Below, piece after piece: positions 15,901 through 28,300 of a DNA stretch of 64,000 bases. The stretch is from positions 1,302,001-1,366,000 of the forward strand of contig CM067591.1 of NCBI GenBank assembly GCA_034336665.1, written 5' to 3'. The notes beneath the pieces are model-generated. The model was not told the origin of the DNA and ran no database searches. It saw nothing but the letters and a program-made list of their open reading frames with translations. Position 1 is the first letter of the stretch, and the number at the start of each line of letters is the position of its first letter. Both the position numbers and the translations under genes were made by a program. This stretch comes from Luscinia megarhynchos (Eukaryota > Chordata > Aves > Passeriformes > Turdidae).

Positions 15901-16324
15901 GAGTCGGGGTCTCTGGAGCTCGACCCTCCGCTGGAGCCGGAGTCCCCGGCCCCGTCTGCGGAGGAGGAGGAGGAGGAGGAGGAGGAAGAAGAGGAGGAGG
16001 AGGAGGAGGAGGAGGAAGAAGCCGCCGACAGCTGCCCGGAGACTTCGGCCGTGCCAGAAGGAGACAGCGCCCAGCTGAGTGCCTCGGGGGCAGGTATGGC
16101 CGCGGCTTCACCCCCTCCCCGTGCGGACCCCCCGGTGCCCCCCGCCCCCAGCCCACCGTCCCACCTGTCCCCTCCCCGCAGGTGATGCCCCTCGCCGGCG
16201 CATCGCCACGCAGGAGGAGGTGCGCTTCCCGCTGCAGCACGGGTACGTGCGGTGTCCCCGAGCCTGTTCCTGTCCCCATCCCGCCCCACAGCTCCGGCTG
16301 CTTCCCACCGTCCCCTGCCAACCC

Positions 16325-16357
<33 letters not shown>

Positions 16358-19300
16358 CATCCCCTTCCCACCATCCTGCTCCTGAAACTATCCCCGTGCT
16401 CATCCCCTTCTCCTTCCCACCCTGTCCACGTCCCCGTCCCCATCCCCATCCCCTCCCCCATCCTGTCCCCGTCCCCACCCCCTTCCCATCCTCCTCCTCT
16501 TCCCATCCCCTTCCCATCCTGTCCCCATCGCCAACCCCTCCCACTGCTCTGTCCCCGTCCCTGTCCCCTCCCCATCCTGTCCCTGCTCCTGTCCCCCCCC
16601 TCGGGCCGTCCTGTCCCCGTGCCCTCCCCATCCTGCGGCCATCCCCGCCCCCTCCCCATGCTGCCCCACGGTCCCGGCTGACGCTGCCGTGCCCAGGTGG
16701 AGGCGGGAGGTTCGGATCAAGAAGGGGAACCATCGCTGGCAGGGCGAGACCTGGTACTACGGCCCCTGCGGGAAGAGGATGAAGCAGTTCCCGGAGGTGA
16801 TCAAGGTACTCGTGGCTGGGTCGGGGTGGGGGCTGACCCGAGCGGCGGGTTCTGGTTCACCACAGCCCCCCCAAAACCCAAAACTGGAGGCTGCAGCGAG
16901 CCCGGAGCGCTGAGCCCCGCTCACAGCCCTTCCTCCTGCTCCCTGTGCCCAGTACCTGAGCAGGAACATGGTGCAGGATGTGCGGCGTGAGCACTTCAGC
17001 TTCAGCCCCCGCATGCCCGTGGGAGACTTCTACGAGGAGCGGGACACGCCCGAGGTGGGTCTGAGCCCCTCCGTGCCCCCCCAGCCCCGCGCTGTGCCCG
17101 GGGGTGACCCCGATTTGTGCCCCACAGGGCGTGCAGTGGGTGAAGCTGAGCCCCGAGGAGATCCCCGGGCGCATCCAGGCCATCACAGGCAAGCGTGGCC
17201 GGCCCCGCAACGCCGAGAAGACCAAGCCCAAGGAGCCCCCGGCCACCAAACGGGGCCGGGGCCGCCCGCCCAAGCTCAGGATGGTGGATTTGCTGAGCAA
17301 GACGGACGCACGGCTGCTGAAGAGGCTGGAAGCACAAGGTAAGCCCCTTTCCCAGCCCCCTCGCAGCCTGGCCCCAGCGTGATCCCAGCTCCTGGTTCAT
17401 CTCCTCTCTCTCTCTCTGTATTCCTCCCCCCACCCAGAGGTGCTCAGCGAGGAGGACAAGTTGAAAATGAGCAAGATCAAAAGAAGATGAGGCGGAAGGT
17501 GCGGGCAGGGGGGCTGCTCAGGTTTGGGTGGGGAGGTTTCCCTGGTGCAGGAGGTTCTTGAGTGGGACTTGTCCTCCCCTTTAGGCCAAGAACAAGCAGA
17601 AGCAGGAGGCCAAAGCCCCCAGGGCCAAGGAGGCTAAGAAGAAATCCAAGGTGAGTTTGTAGGCTGGAGAGAGGGATGAGATGAAAAATGAAGATGGATT
17701 TTCTTCCTTACATTTTATTTTCTCCCTTACGTTTTTTTCCCCTACACATCCTGGCTCTGACCCAGGCCAAGGAGAAGAAGGGGAAGCCTGAGAAGGGCAA
17801 GGACAAAACCCGGCCCAAGGAGAAGAAGGGCACCAAGGGGGCTCGGAAGGCAGACAAGGGGCTGCTGGCCCAGCGGCGCCTGGAGGAGCGGCAGCGGCAG
17901 CAGCTCATCCTGGAGGAGATGAAGAAACCCACAGAGGACATGTGCCTGGGGGACCACCAGGTGGGCTGTGCTGGGGGGGCTCAGGTCACCCCGGGGAGCC
18001 AGCAGCTGGCCCTGACCCCCCCACCCCTCTCTTTTTCTCCACAGCCCCTTCCAGCCTTCTCCCGCATCCCGGGGCTCGTCCTGCCCGGCCGCGCCTTCTC
18101 CGACTGCCTGACGGTGGTGGAGTTCCTGCAGAGCTACGGGAAGGTGCTGGGGCTGGAGCCGGCCCGGGACGTGCCCACGCTGGGGGCGCTGCAGGAGGGG
18201 CTGCTGGGGGTGGCCCCCGGCGCGGGGCAGCTGCAGGACCTGCTGGTGAGGCTGCTGCAGGCAGCGCTCTGCGACCCCGGCCTGCCGCCCTACTGCCAGG
18301 TGAGACCCCCCTGCTGCCAGGTGGGACACTCCTCCTGTGGGTGAGACCCTCCTACTGCAGGTGGGACCCTCCTCCTGCAGTGGGACCCTCCTCCTGTAGG
18401 TGAGACCCCCCCTGCTGCAGGTGGGACACTCCTCCTGCTGCAGGTGGAATCCCCTTCCCCACTAGGTGAGACCCCTATTAGGTGAGACCCCTCCCCAACC
18501 AGGTCAGACAATTCCTTCCCTTTCACCCCTTTTCCCCTTTCACCCTCTTTCTCCTGTCACCTCTTTCTCCTTTCACCTCTTTCTCCTTTCACCTCTTTCT
18601 CCTTTCACCCCCTTTCTCCTTTCACTCCTTTTCCCCTTTTCTCCTCTTTTCCCTTTTCCCCCTTTCACTCCTTTCTCTCTTTCACCCCTTTCACTTCTTT
18701 TCACCTTTCACCTCTTTCTCCACTTCCCCTATTTTTGCTCCCTTCCCCTTTCCTTTCTCCCCCTTCTCGCCCTTCTTTTCTCTTTCATTTTTCCCGTTTC
18801 CATTTCTTCTCTCCTCTTTCCATTTTCTTCATCCCTTTTTCTCTTTCTTCCCCCACTTTCTTTTTTTTTCCCTCCATTTCCCTTTCTCCCCTCCTCCCTT
18901 TTCCATTTTCAATCTTCTTTCTTTTTCCACCTTCCCCTTTATTTCTCCCCCTCCCTTCTTCCCCTCACTTGCCTTTCCTTTCACTCCTTCCTCCTTTCTT
19001 TTCCTTCCTTTTTCTTTCCATCACCGTTATTTTTTTACCTCTGCTTTCACTTTCTTTCCCTCCCCTTTCCTTTTCCCTCTCTTTCTCCCCTTTTCACCAG
19101 CTTTTCCATTTTTTCCTCTCACTTTGCTGGGGCTGTCAGTTGCCTGCAAAACTCAGGACAGAGAATCCTGGATTTGGGTGCTCTTCCCCTTCCTCTCCAG
19201 CAGCTTTTGGGGTGGGTCCCCATATCTGTCCTCATGCTGGGAGCACCCAGAACACCCTCTGGAGCACCTCTGGGCAGGAATCCCCCTCCTGGCAATCCCC

Positions 19301-22300
19301 ATGGGGACAAGGAGGGGACTCCCCTATCCTGGTTTGAAGGACAGGTGTGTCTGCCAATAAAGGCAGAAGCTTCTCTTTGAAATGGAGAATGTATATCCTC
19401 CTCCTCCTCCAAATTATTATCATGATTTTGAAATTAAGGGGCTCTCAGGCAAAGATATGGGGAATTAGGAATAACAGTTCTTTACCAGGAAAATTAAAAT
19501 AGAAATGCAGTATTCCAAAGAACAATCCCAACCCTGCCAGAGTCAGAATCCAAGCTGACACCCGTCAGTCAGTCAGGGTGTTGGCAGCAGTCCCATTCAA
19601 TGGTGGCTGCATCCTCCTGCAGTGGCAGATGTGGTTCAGTTGAAGCAGGGTTCCAGTTTTCCTCTGAAGGTGCAGGGATGATGTGGGAAGGTCTGGTTTT
19701 CCTCTGGAATCCAGTGGAAAGATGGATAACTTGCTGTCCAAAATCTCAGTTTTTATCTGGGTGGGAAAGGCTTGGCTCCTGCCCTGGGTGGAGCATCTCC
19801 CAGTGGGATGATGTAATTTTATCAGTCATGCCCTGGGACTCAATGGCCATGAACAGGAGATATCTCCTGGAGGGAGGAAGGGTAGATCATGGAAAAGATA
19901 AAGATGATTGCCCCAGCTGGTTTTTAACACCTGGCCTGTTAACAGGAGATAGCTCCTGGAAAAAGGGTGGGCTGTAAAAAAGATAAAGATGATTGCCCTA
20001 GCTGGTTTAAAGATGGCCCATTAGCAGATATGTGCCACGGAGATAAGGAAATCACTACCCCACCCAGCTTCAATAGATGGTGATAGAATCCACATTTCTG
20101 GCCACATGAACCCAACACATCCCCAAACCTCTCCCTCTGCTCTGCCCAGTCCATGAAGATCCTGGGGGAGAAGGTGTCGGAGATCAGCCTGAACCGGGAC
20201 ACGGTGTCGGAGGTGCTGCGCTGCTTCCTGACGGCGCACGGCGCGGGCGCGGAGCTGTGCCAGGGGCTGCGCACCAAACCCTTCCAGGCGCTGCCCCCCG
20301 AGCTCAAAGCCGCCATCCTCGTCTTCCTGGTCAACGAGCTCAACAGCAGCGCCCTCATCATCAGGTGGGGCTGGGTTTGGGGCACAGAAATCCTCTGGTT
20401 CTGGATGCTGGGGTGGGTCCTGCTCCGCTCAGCCTGCGCTGTGTTCCGCAGTGAGATTGACAAAACCTTGGAGAGCATGTCCAGCTACAGGAAGAACAAG
20501 TGGATCATCGAGGGCCGGCTGCGCAGGTTGGTGGGGAAGTGGCTTTGCTTGCAGCCCCTCAGCACCTTCCCCTGTACCCCTGGCATGAGGGGGACAGGTA
20601 GCCAACACCTCCAACCGTGTCCTGGCAGGCTGAAGGTGGCCCTGGCCAAGAAGACGGGCCGTCCCGAGTCGGAGATCACGGGGCTGGAGGACGGGCGGCG
20701 CCGGCGCAGCTCGCGCCTGACCGAGGACGTGGGGCTGGAGATGGAGGAGGAGGAGACCCGAGGGCGGAGATCCCGCCGGGAGGAGGAGGTGGGGTGCTCT
20801 GGGCTGTGCTGGGGAGGCAGAGTGTGTCACCTGGGGGGGGGGTCTCTCCATCCCTGACTGATCATCCCTTCCCCAGGCTGACACCTCTGCGTCCAGCGTG
20901 CCGGAGCTGGAGCGGCAGATCGAGAAGCTGGCCAAGGTGAGCGGGTGCTGGAGGGATGGTGTTGAGCCCTCTGGGGGGGCTGCAGCCCCCTCACCACCCC
21001 ATTCTCCCCACAGAGGCAGATGTTCTTCCGCAAGAAGCTGCTGCATTCCTCCCAGACCCTCCGTGCAGCCTCCCTGGGCCAGGACCGGTTCCGGCGGCGC
21101 TACTGGGTGCTGCCCCACCTGGGCGGAATCTTCGTGGAGGGCGCGGAGGGTGAGTGGGGAAGGGGCTTTTTTTTGGGGTGGGGGTGGGTTGTAGCAGCTG
21201 GGAGACATCTCACCAGCTGCTCCTCCTCGTGTGACAGCAGCTGAGCTGGAGGCTCAGGAGCCCCCGGAGGAGAAGGTGTCCCCACACGTGGCCCCGAGTG
21301 AAGGAGGAGCCGGCGGCCGTGCCAGTGGCCAGCAGAACCAGCTGCCCAACCTCAGCCTCCCGTGCCCGTGGGCGGCCCAGAAAGGGCAAAGAGGAGCTGG
21401 CACAGCACTGCGAGCCCTGCCCCACGCCGCTCAACGGGGTCCTGGAGGAGCCAGAGCCCCTGGGGCAGAGCCAGCACGACCTCAGCCAGTCCGCCTTCCT
21501 GTCCTGGCTGAGCCAGACCCAGTCGTCCCTGCTCAAGGACTCGGTCCTCACCCCAGCCAGCAGCCCCGGCAAGGGGGACACGGGGCTCCCGCCGCCTGAG
21601 GGCCCCTCAGAACCCGTGGAGGAGGAAGAGGAGGAGGAGGAGGAGGAAGAAGAGAGAGCCCCAGAGGCCATGGCAAAGCCAGGGCCCTGGTTCAACCTGC
21701 TGCCCCGCACGCCCTGTGATGACCGAGCCGCCCTCGCTGCCTCCTCAGCCGAGCCCTCGCTCGCGAGCCCCCGCATTCCCCCACAGCCAGGGCCGGGGGG
21801 AGCCCCCCAAGGGCTCGGCTCGGCAGGTACGGGGTGGGGGGGGCTGCACCCAGCACGTGCACCCCGACCCCAGGGGTCTGGGGAGGGGGATTCTCCCTGG
21901 GCGGCTGCAGGGAGTGGGGTGGGACCCCCTGTGTGACCCCAGCAGGGGTGGTGGCACTGGGGGATCTGTCCTGCTGTCCTTGACAGGCTGGGGAGAGGGG
22001 GAACAGAGGGGGGCTGTGGGATTAGAGGGGCTGCAGGATTGTGGGACTGAAGAATTGGGGCTTGTAGGATTGGGGGTCTGTGGGATTGAGAGGCTGCAGG
22101 ACTAGGGGAGCTGAGGAATTGGAGGTTGTGGCATTTGGGAGCTGCTGGAGTGGGGGGCTGAAGAACAGGAGGTTGTAGGATTGGGGCTGTGGGATTGAGG
22201 GGCTGCAGGATTGGAGGGCTGAAGAACTGGGGTTTGTAGGATTGAGGGGCTGTAGAATTGGGAGGCTGCAGGACTAGAGGGCTGAAGAATAGGAGGTTGT

Positions 22301-25300
22301 GGGATTGGGGCTGTGGTATTGAGGGGCTGCAAGACTTGGGAGGGGTGCAAGATTTAGGGCCTTCAGTTGTGATAATCCCTGTGGGTCCCTTCCAAAACAG
22401 TATTTTATAATTCCCTGCCTGTCCCTGCAGCTGAACGGCCTCCCAGCCGACAACCCCACGGCTCCCCTGCTCGCCTCCACACCGGTGCACGCCGGCCCCA
22501 GGGCCCACGGCGCCTGCCCCCGCGGCCAGGCCAGCCTGGAGAAGCTCCAGGACGTGCCAGGACAACCCAAACGCCGGGGGAGACCCCCCACCAAATTCTT
22601 CAAGCAGATGGAGCAGAAATACCTGACGCAGCTGACGGAGCAGCCGGTGCCCAGCGGTGAGAGCCGGGACCCCCGTGGTGCCCTGGGACCCCCGTGGTGC
22701 CCTGGGACCCCCGTGGCGCCCTGGCACGGTGCTGAGCTGGCACTGCCCTCCTTGCAGAGATGCAGAGCGGCTGGTGGTGGCTGCGGGACCCCGAGGAGCT
22801 GGAGGCCGTGGCGCGGGCGCTGCACCCGCGCGGCATCCGGGAGAAGGCGCTGCACAAGCACCTCACCAAGCACAGGGAGTTCCTGCGCGAGGTGTGCCTG
22901 CGGAGCAGCACGGGTGAGCCTGCCTGGAGCCCCCAGAGCCACCTGGGGAGTCTGTCCCCCCTGTGAGCCCCCAGAGCCACCTTGGGGAGTCTGTCTGTCC
23001 CCCTGTGAGCCCCCAGAGCCACCTTGGGAGTCTGTCTGTCCCCCTATGAGCCCCCAGAGCCACCTTGGGAGTCTGTCTGTCCCCCTGTGAGCCCCCCAGA
23101 GTCATCTTCTGACTCTGCCTGTCCCCTGTAAGCCCCCCACTGTGAGCCCCCCAGACTCATGTTCTGACTCTTCCTATCCCCCTGTGAGCCCCCCCAGAGT
23201 CACCTTGAGAGCTTGCCTGTCCCCTGTGAGCCCCCACTGTGAGCCCCCAGACTCATCTTCTGAGCCTGCCTGTCCCCCTGTGAGCCCCCCGTGTGAGCCC
23301 CCACATCCCATCTCCTCTCCAGATCCCATTTTCCACCTGTGTGCTAGGATGAGGTTCTGCTCTCTGTCCCCCACTTTCCTCACTCCATTTTCTCCCATCC
23401 AGCCCCCATTTTCTCTTTTCCAGACCCCATCTCCCCTCTGTGTCCTGGGATGGGTCTCTCCCCTCCTGACCCCATTTTTTCCCCTCCAGACCCCATTTTC
23501 CCCTCTCCAGACCCCATCTCCCCTTGTGTCCTGGGATGGGTCTCTCCCCCTCTGTGTCCTGGGATGGGTCTCTCCCCTCTCTGACCCCTTTTTCTCCCCT
23601 CCAGACCCCATTTTCCACCCCGCTGCTGCCGTGTCTCGGGAGGCCCTGGCTCAGTGGTCAGTGCCGGACCGAGCCTACGAGACCGACCTGGGCGTGCTGC
23701 AGTGGGTGGAGGAGCTGGAGCAGCGTGTCCTCATGGCTGACCTGCAGATCAGGGTGGGTTCCTGGGGTGTTGGTGTGAAAACACATCATCCCAGGGTGAT
23801 TATGTGCTGGTGCTTTTATTGAGGAGCTCTGGGAATCGGGTGCAAACCCAAATCTGACTCCAACATGGATTCGAGATAGATGTGTGTTTATACCCTTTTA
23901 GTTACATATTAATTATTTATTATTTAGTTATATATTAATTATTAGACCCATATTGTTCTATTGTTTACATTGATCTTATCCTAGTGTGAATTTGTGCAGT
24001 TTTCCAGACCTCATCTTCCCTGACCCCATTTTCTCTTTTCCAGACCCCATTTTCTCCTGTCTGTCCTGGGATGGGGCTCTGCTCCCTTTCTCCCCTCCCT
24101 GACTCCATTTTTTTTCCCAGTCATCAGGACCCCCCTAAACATCCTTTCTCATGATTCTTGTTACGAGTACATAGTTTCTCGTGATTCTCATTATAATTAA
24201 ACAATAATTCTATTCAATTACCGAACAATCATTATATTTAACAATTGTATTATTTATCATATGATGATTACACAGGTGCAGACAAAGCTCAAAGGGCCTA
24301 GTTCCCTTTCCCAGGCCTACCTGTCTTGGTTTGAAGGACAGGTGTCTGTTCATAAAGGCAGAAGCTTCTCTTTGAAATGGAGAATGTAAACCCCCATCCT
24401 CCAAATTATTATTATAATTTTGAGATTAAGGGATTCTCAAGCAAAGATATGAGAATTAGGAATAACAGTTCTTTACCAGGAAAATTAAAATAGAAATGCA
24501 GTATTACAAAGAGCAATCCCAACCCTGCCAGAGTCAGAATCCAAGCTGACACCCATCAGTCAGGGTGTTGGCAGCAGTCCCATTCAATGGTGCAAATCCC
24601 ACAGCAATAAGAATCACTGCCCACACCCAGTTTTTAACAATGGCCCATTAACAGGAGATATTCCCACAGAGAGAAGGATCACTGCCACACCCAGTTTTTA
24701 ACAATGGCCCATTAACAGGAGATATTCCCCAGAGAGAAGGATCACTGCCACACCCAGTTTTTAACAATGGCCCATTAACAGGAGATATTCCCCCAGAGAG
24801 AAGGATCACTGCCACACCCAGTTTTTAACAATGGCACATTAACAGGAGATATCTCCTGGGGGAAGGATGGGTGGTGGGAAAGATAAAGATAATTGCCCCA
24901 GCAGGTTTAAAACTGGCCCATTGGCAGATAATATGTGCCATGGAGATAAGGGTCACTGATAGAACACACATTTCTGGCCACATCAACCCAACACCCCGCC
25001 AAACCCAACCTTTCCTTCCAGCCCCCTGAACCTATCACACACATTTTACAAACATTTTTAACCCTTGGTTGTCCCCACCCAGGGCTGGACGTGCCCCAGC
25101 CCGGACTCGGCGCGGGAGGATCTGCGCTACTGCGAGCACAAGGTGGAGGCCATGGAGGAGATCACGGCGCGGGGGCGGCGCGGGGACGGGGCCCCCCCTC
25201 GCCGGGAACTGACCAACCCTCTGGACCTGGCCGTGCTGCGGCTGCTGGCGCTGGAGCAGAACCTGGAGCGCCGCTACCTGAAGGAGCCGCTGTGGCCGCT

Positions 25301-28300
25301 GCACGAGGTGGTGCTGGAGAAGGCGGTGCTGAGCGGCGCCCAGGAGCTGGGCGTGGGGCCCACCGAAATGTGAGCACCCCCCAAAAACATCACCCGGCGC
25401 CCCGGGAATGGAGGGGGGACAGCGGGGTTTGTGCTGGGGGTTTGGGGTCTCTCAGAGGCCATTGGGGGATCTCCCAGGGATGGGATTCCTTCCTGGGGAC
25501 AAGATGTTTTTCCTGGGATGGGGATCCTTCACAGTAACCCCCCCTCAGACATCCTTGGTGTCTCTCTTGAGGATGACAGTGTTTTCTTGGGTCTCTGACA
25601 GGAACAGGGAACCATTGGGGTTCCTCTTCTGGGGATCAGAACCCTTCCTGGGCATGTGGGGGGCCAGCAGGGTCTGTCCTGGGGGTTTGGGAGGGGGGTT
25701 CCAGGGCAGGACCCCATCCCAGTCTGAACCCCTCCCTGTCCCCACAGCAGGGTTTGGGATCACCCTAGTGGGGTTTGGGTGTGGGGGTTCCAGGGCAGGA
25801 CCCCCATCCTGGGCTGTCCCACAGCAGGGTCTGGGATCATCTCTGGGATTTGGGGTTTGGGAGGGTGGTTCCAGGGCAGGACCCCCATCCTGGGCTGTCC
25901 CACAGCAGGGTTTGTGATCCTTTCTGGGATTTGGGGTTTGGGAGGGGTTCTAAGGGCAGGACCCCATCCCAGTCTGAGCCCTCCCTGTCCCCACATCAGG
26001 GTCTGGGACCATCTCTGGGATTTGGGGTTTAGAAGGGCGGTTCCAGGGCAGGACACCCATCCTGGTCTGTCCCTACAGCAGGGTTTGGGATCACTCTGGT
26101 GGGGTGTGGGGTTTGGGGTTTGGGGAGGGTTCCAGGGCAGGACCCCCATCCTGGGCTGTCCCACAGCAGGGTCTGGGACCATCTCTGGGATTTGGGGTTT
26201 GGGAGGGTGGTTCCAGGGCAGGACCCCCATCCTGGTCTGTCCCACAGTGGGGTCTGGGATCATCTCTGGGATTTGGGGTTTGGGTGGGGGGTTCCAGGGC
26301 AGGACCCCCATCCTGGACTGTCCCTACAGCAGGATCTGGGATCATCTCTGGGATTTGGGGTTTGGGAGGGGGGTTCCAGGGCAGGACCCCCTCCCAGTCT
26401 GACCCCCCGTCCCCGCAGCGCCTACGAGATCACGCCGCGCGTGCGGACGTGGCGCCAGACGCTGGAGCGCTGCCGCAGCGCCGCCCAGGTGTCCCTGTGC
26501 ATCTTCCAGCTGGAGAAATCCATCGCCTGGGAGAAATCCGTCAACAGAGTGGTGAGAACCCGCCCTGGGGGGGCACGGCGGGGTGGGAGCTGGAGGTGGA
26601 TGGTGGTCAGGATAAACTCAGGCGCTCTCCATGTTGTGGGCTTGAAGTTTGCAGTTTATGGCACGGGGTGTGGTGTAAAGGGCTCAGCTGGGAGGTGCCA
26701 GCTGCAGCTCTGAGCAGGGCAGAAAGAGAGTCGGGGTGTAGGAAGAGTTCTAAGAGATAAGGGAGTGGTAAGAGAAGGAAGTAAGAGAGCAATTTTCCCA
26801 TTTACAACAGAATAAATCTTCTATGTTGAATATTCTAATTTCCACTAACCAATCTAATACAAGATACAAATTATCTAACATTTACATACAACCTATAGGA
26901 ATTGCTACATTACCATGTTTTACAACTTTCTTATCTCTAAACCTTATCTGGGACCCTTCCTGCCATGCCTGGAGAGGGTCTTTGGTATTTGCAGCAACTG
27001 GTGTTATCTCAACAAAGGAAGATCTTCAAGCATTGCTGATCTCAGCCACTCAGTCATCTCAATCTCACTTATGGTTTCCATATTCTCAAAATCTATTTGC
27101 TGAGCAATAATATTTATACATTTTTCCTTCCCAGCACGGGGGGTGGGGGTGGTCCAGGGGGTTCCAGTGAATCTCTGAACCCCCCTCCCGTGTCCCCCCC
27201 CCAGACGTGCCTGGTGTGCCGGCGAGGGGACGACGACGAGCAGCTGCTGCTGTGCGACGGCTGCGACCGCGGCTGCCACCTGTACTGCCACCGGCCCCGC
27301 ATGGCCGAGGTGCCCGAGGGGGACTGGTTCTGCTCCGTCTGCGTGGCCAGGGTGCGTCTGCTGGGCTGGCCAGAAGGGGTCTCACACCCTGCTGGGAAAG
27401 GAGGAAAGTGCTGAGGGAGAGAAGAGGTCCTAGGAAAGGTGTCCTGGGAGTTGTATCGCACCCCTGGGGATTGTATCGCACTCCTGGGGATTGTATCTCA
27501 CTCCTGGGAATTTTATATCTCACTCCTGGGAATTACATCTCACTCCTGGGAATTGCATCTCACTGCTGGGAATTGTATCTCACTCCTGGGAATTACATCT
27601 CACTGCTGGGAATTATATCTCACTCCCTGGGAGAGGTTTTGCTAGGAAAAATTCTGGTTCCCAAGAGGGATCCTGGTGGCCCCCCATGGGATCCCCATCC
27701 CCATTCTTGGGAGAGATCCTGATGGCCTCTGAGAGGCTCTCATTTCTCTGGGAGAGACCCCCATACCTGTGGGAGGGACTCCCATCCCAGGAGAGATCCT
27801 GGGGGTGTCTGAGAGACCCCAACCCCTGGGAAAGACCCTAATGGTGTCTGAGAGACCCCAACCCCTAGGAGAGACCCTGATGGTGTCTGAGAGATCCTGG
27901 GGGTGTCTGAGATGTCCCCACCCCTGGGAGAGACCCTGTGGAGGTCCTGATCCCCACAAGAATCTCTCATCCCCAAGAGACCCCAACAGCTCTGGGGGAC
28001 CCAGTATCCCTGGGAAGGACCCCTGGGGGTCACCACGGGGCTCAAGGAGTGGGAAAATGGGCACAGGGTCCCGTGGGACAGAGGGTAACTGGAGCTGCCT
28101 GGGCTAGGGTGGTTCTGGTGGGGTCTGGATGGCTCCAGGAGCCCCCAGGGCAGAATTCAGCCTCTCAGCTAGCCAGGAATGAGATCCCAGGAGTTGCTGT
28201 AGAGGTTCTAAAAGTAGTTTTATTTCTTTGAAGGGTTCTACCAGCAAAATCCAGATACATAGCATGGCAAGGGGTGTTTGCAGGGTTTAGGGGGATTGAA

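Noticed and set aside
15411..16733. 440-codon minus-strand open frame with Gly/Asp/Arg repeats
   Set aside because: Antisense of BAZ2A exons and the CCTGTCCCCATCC array; the repeat produces the peptide periodicity.
18466..19380. Possible Phe/Leu/Ser-rich membrane protein
   Set aside because: Translation of a pure polypyrimidine tract; all three plus frames are open and similar.
21210..22727. 505-codon minus-strand open frame
   Set aside because: Antisense shadow of two BAZ2A exons and a minisatellite; poly-Ser arises from the GAG tract read in reverse.
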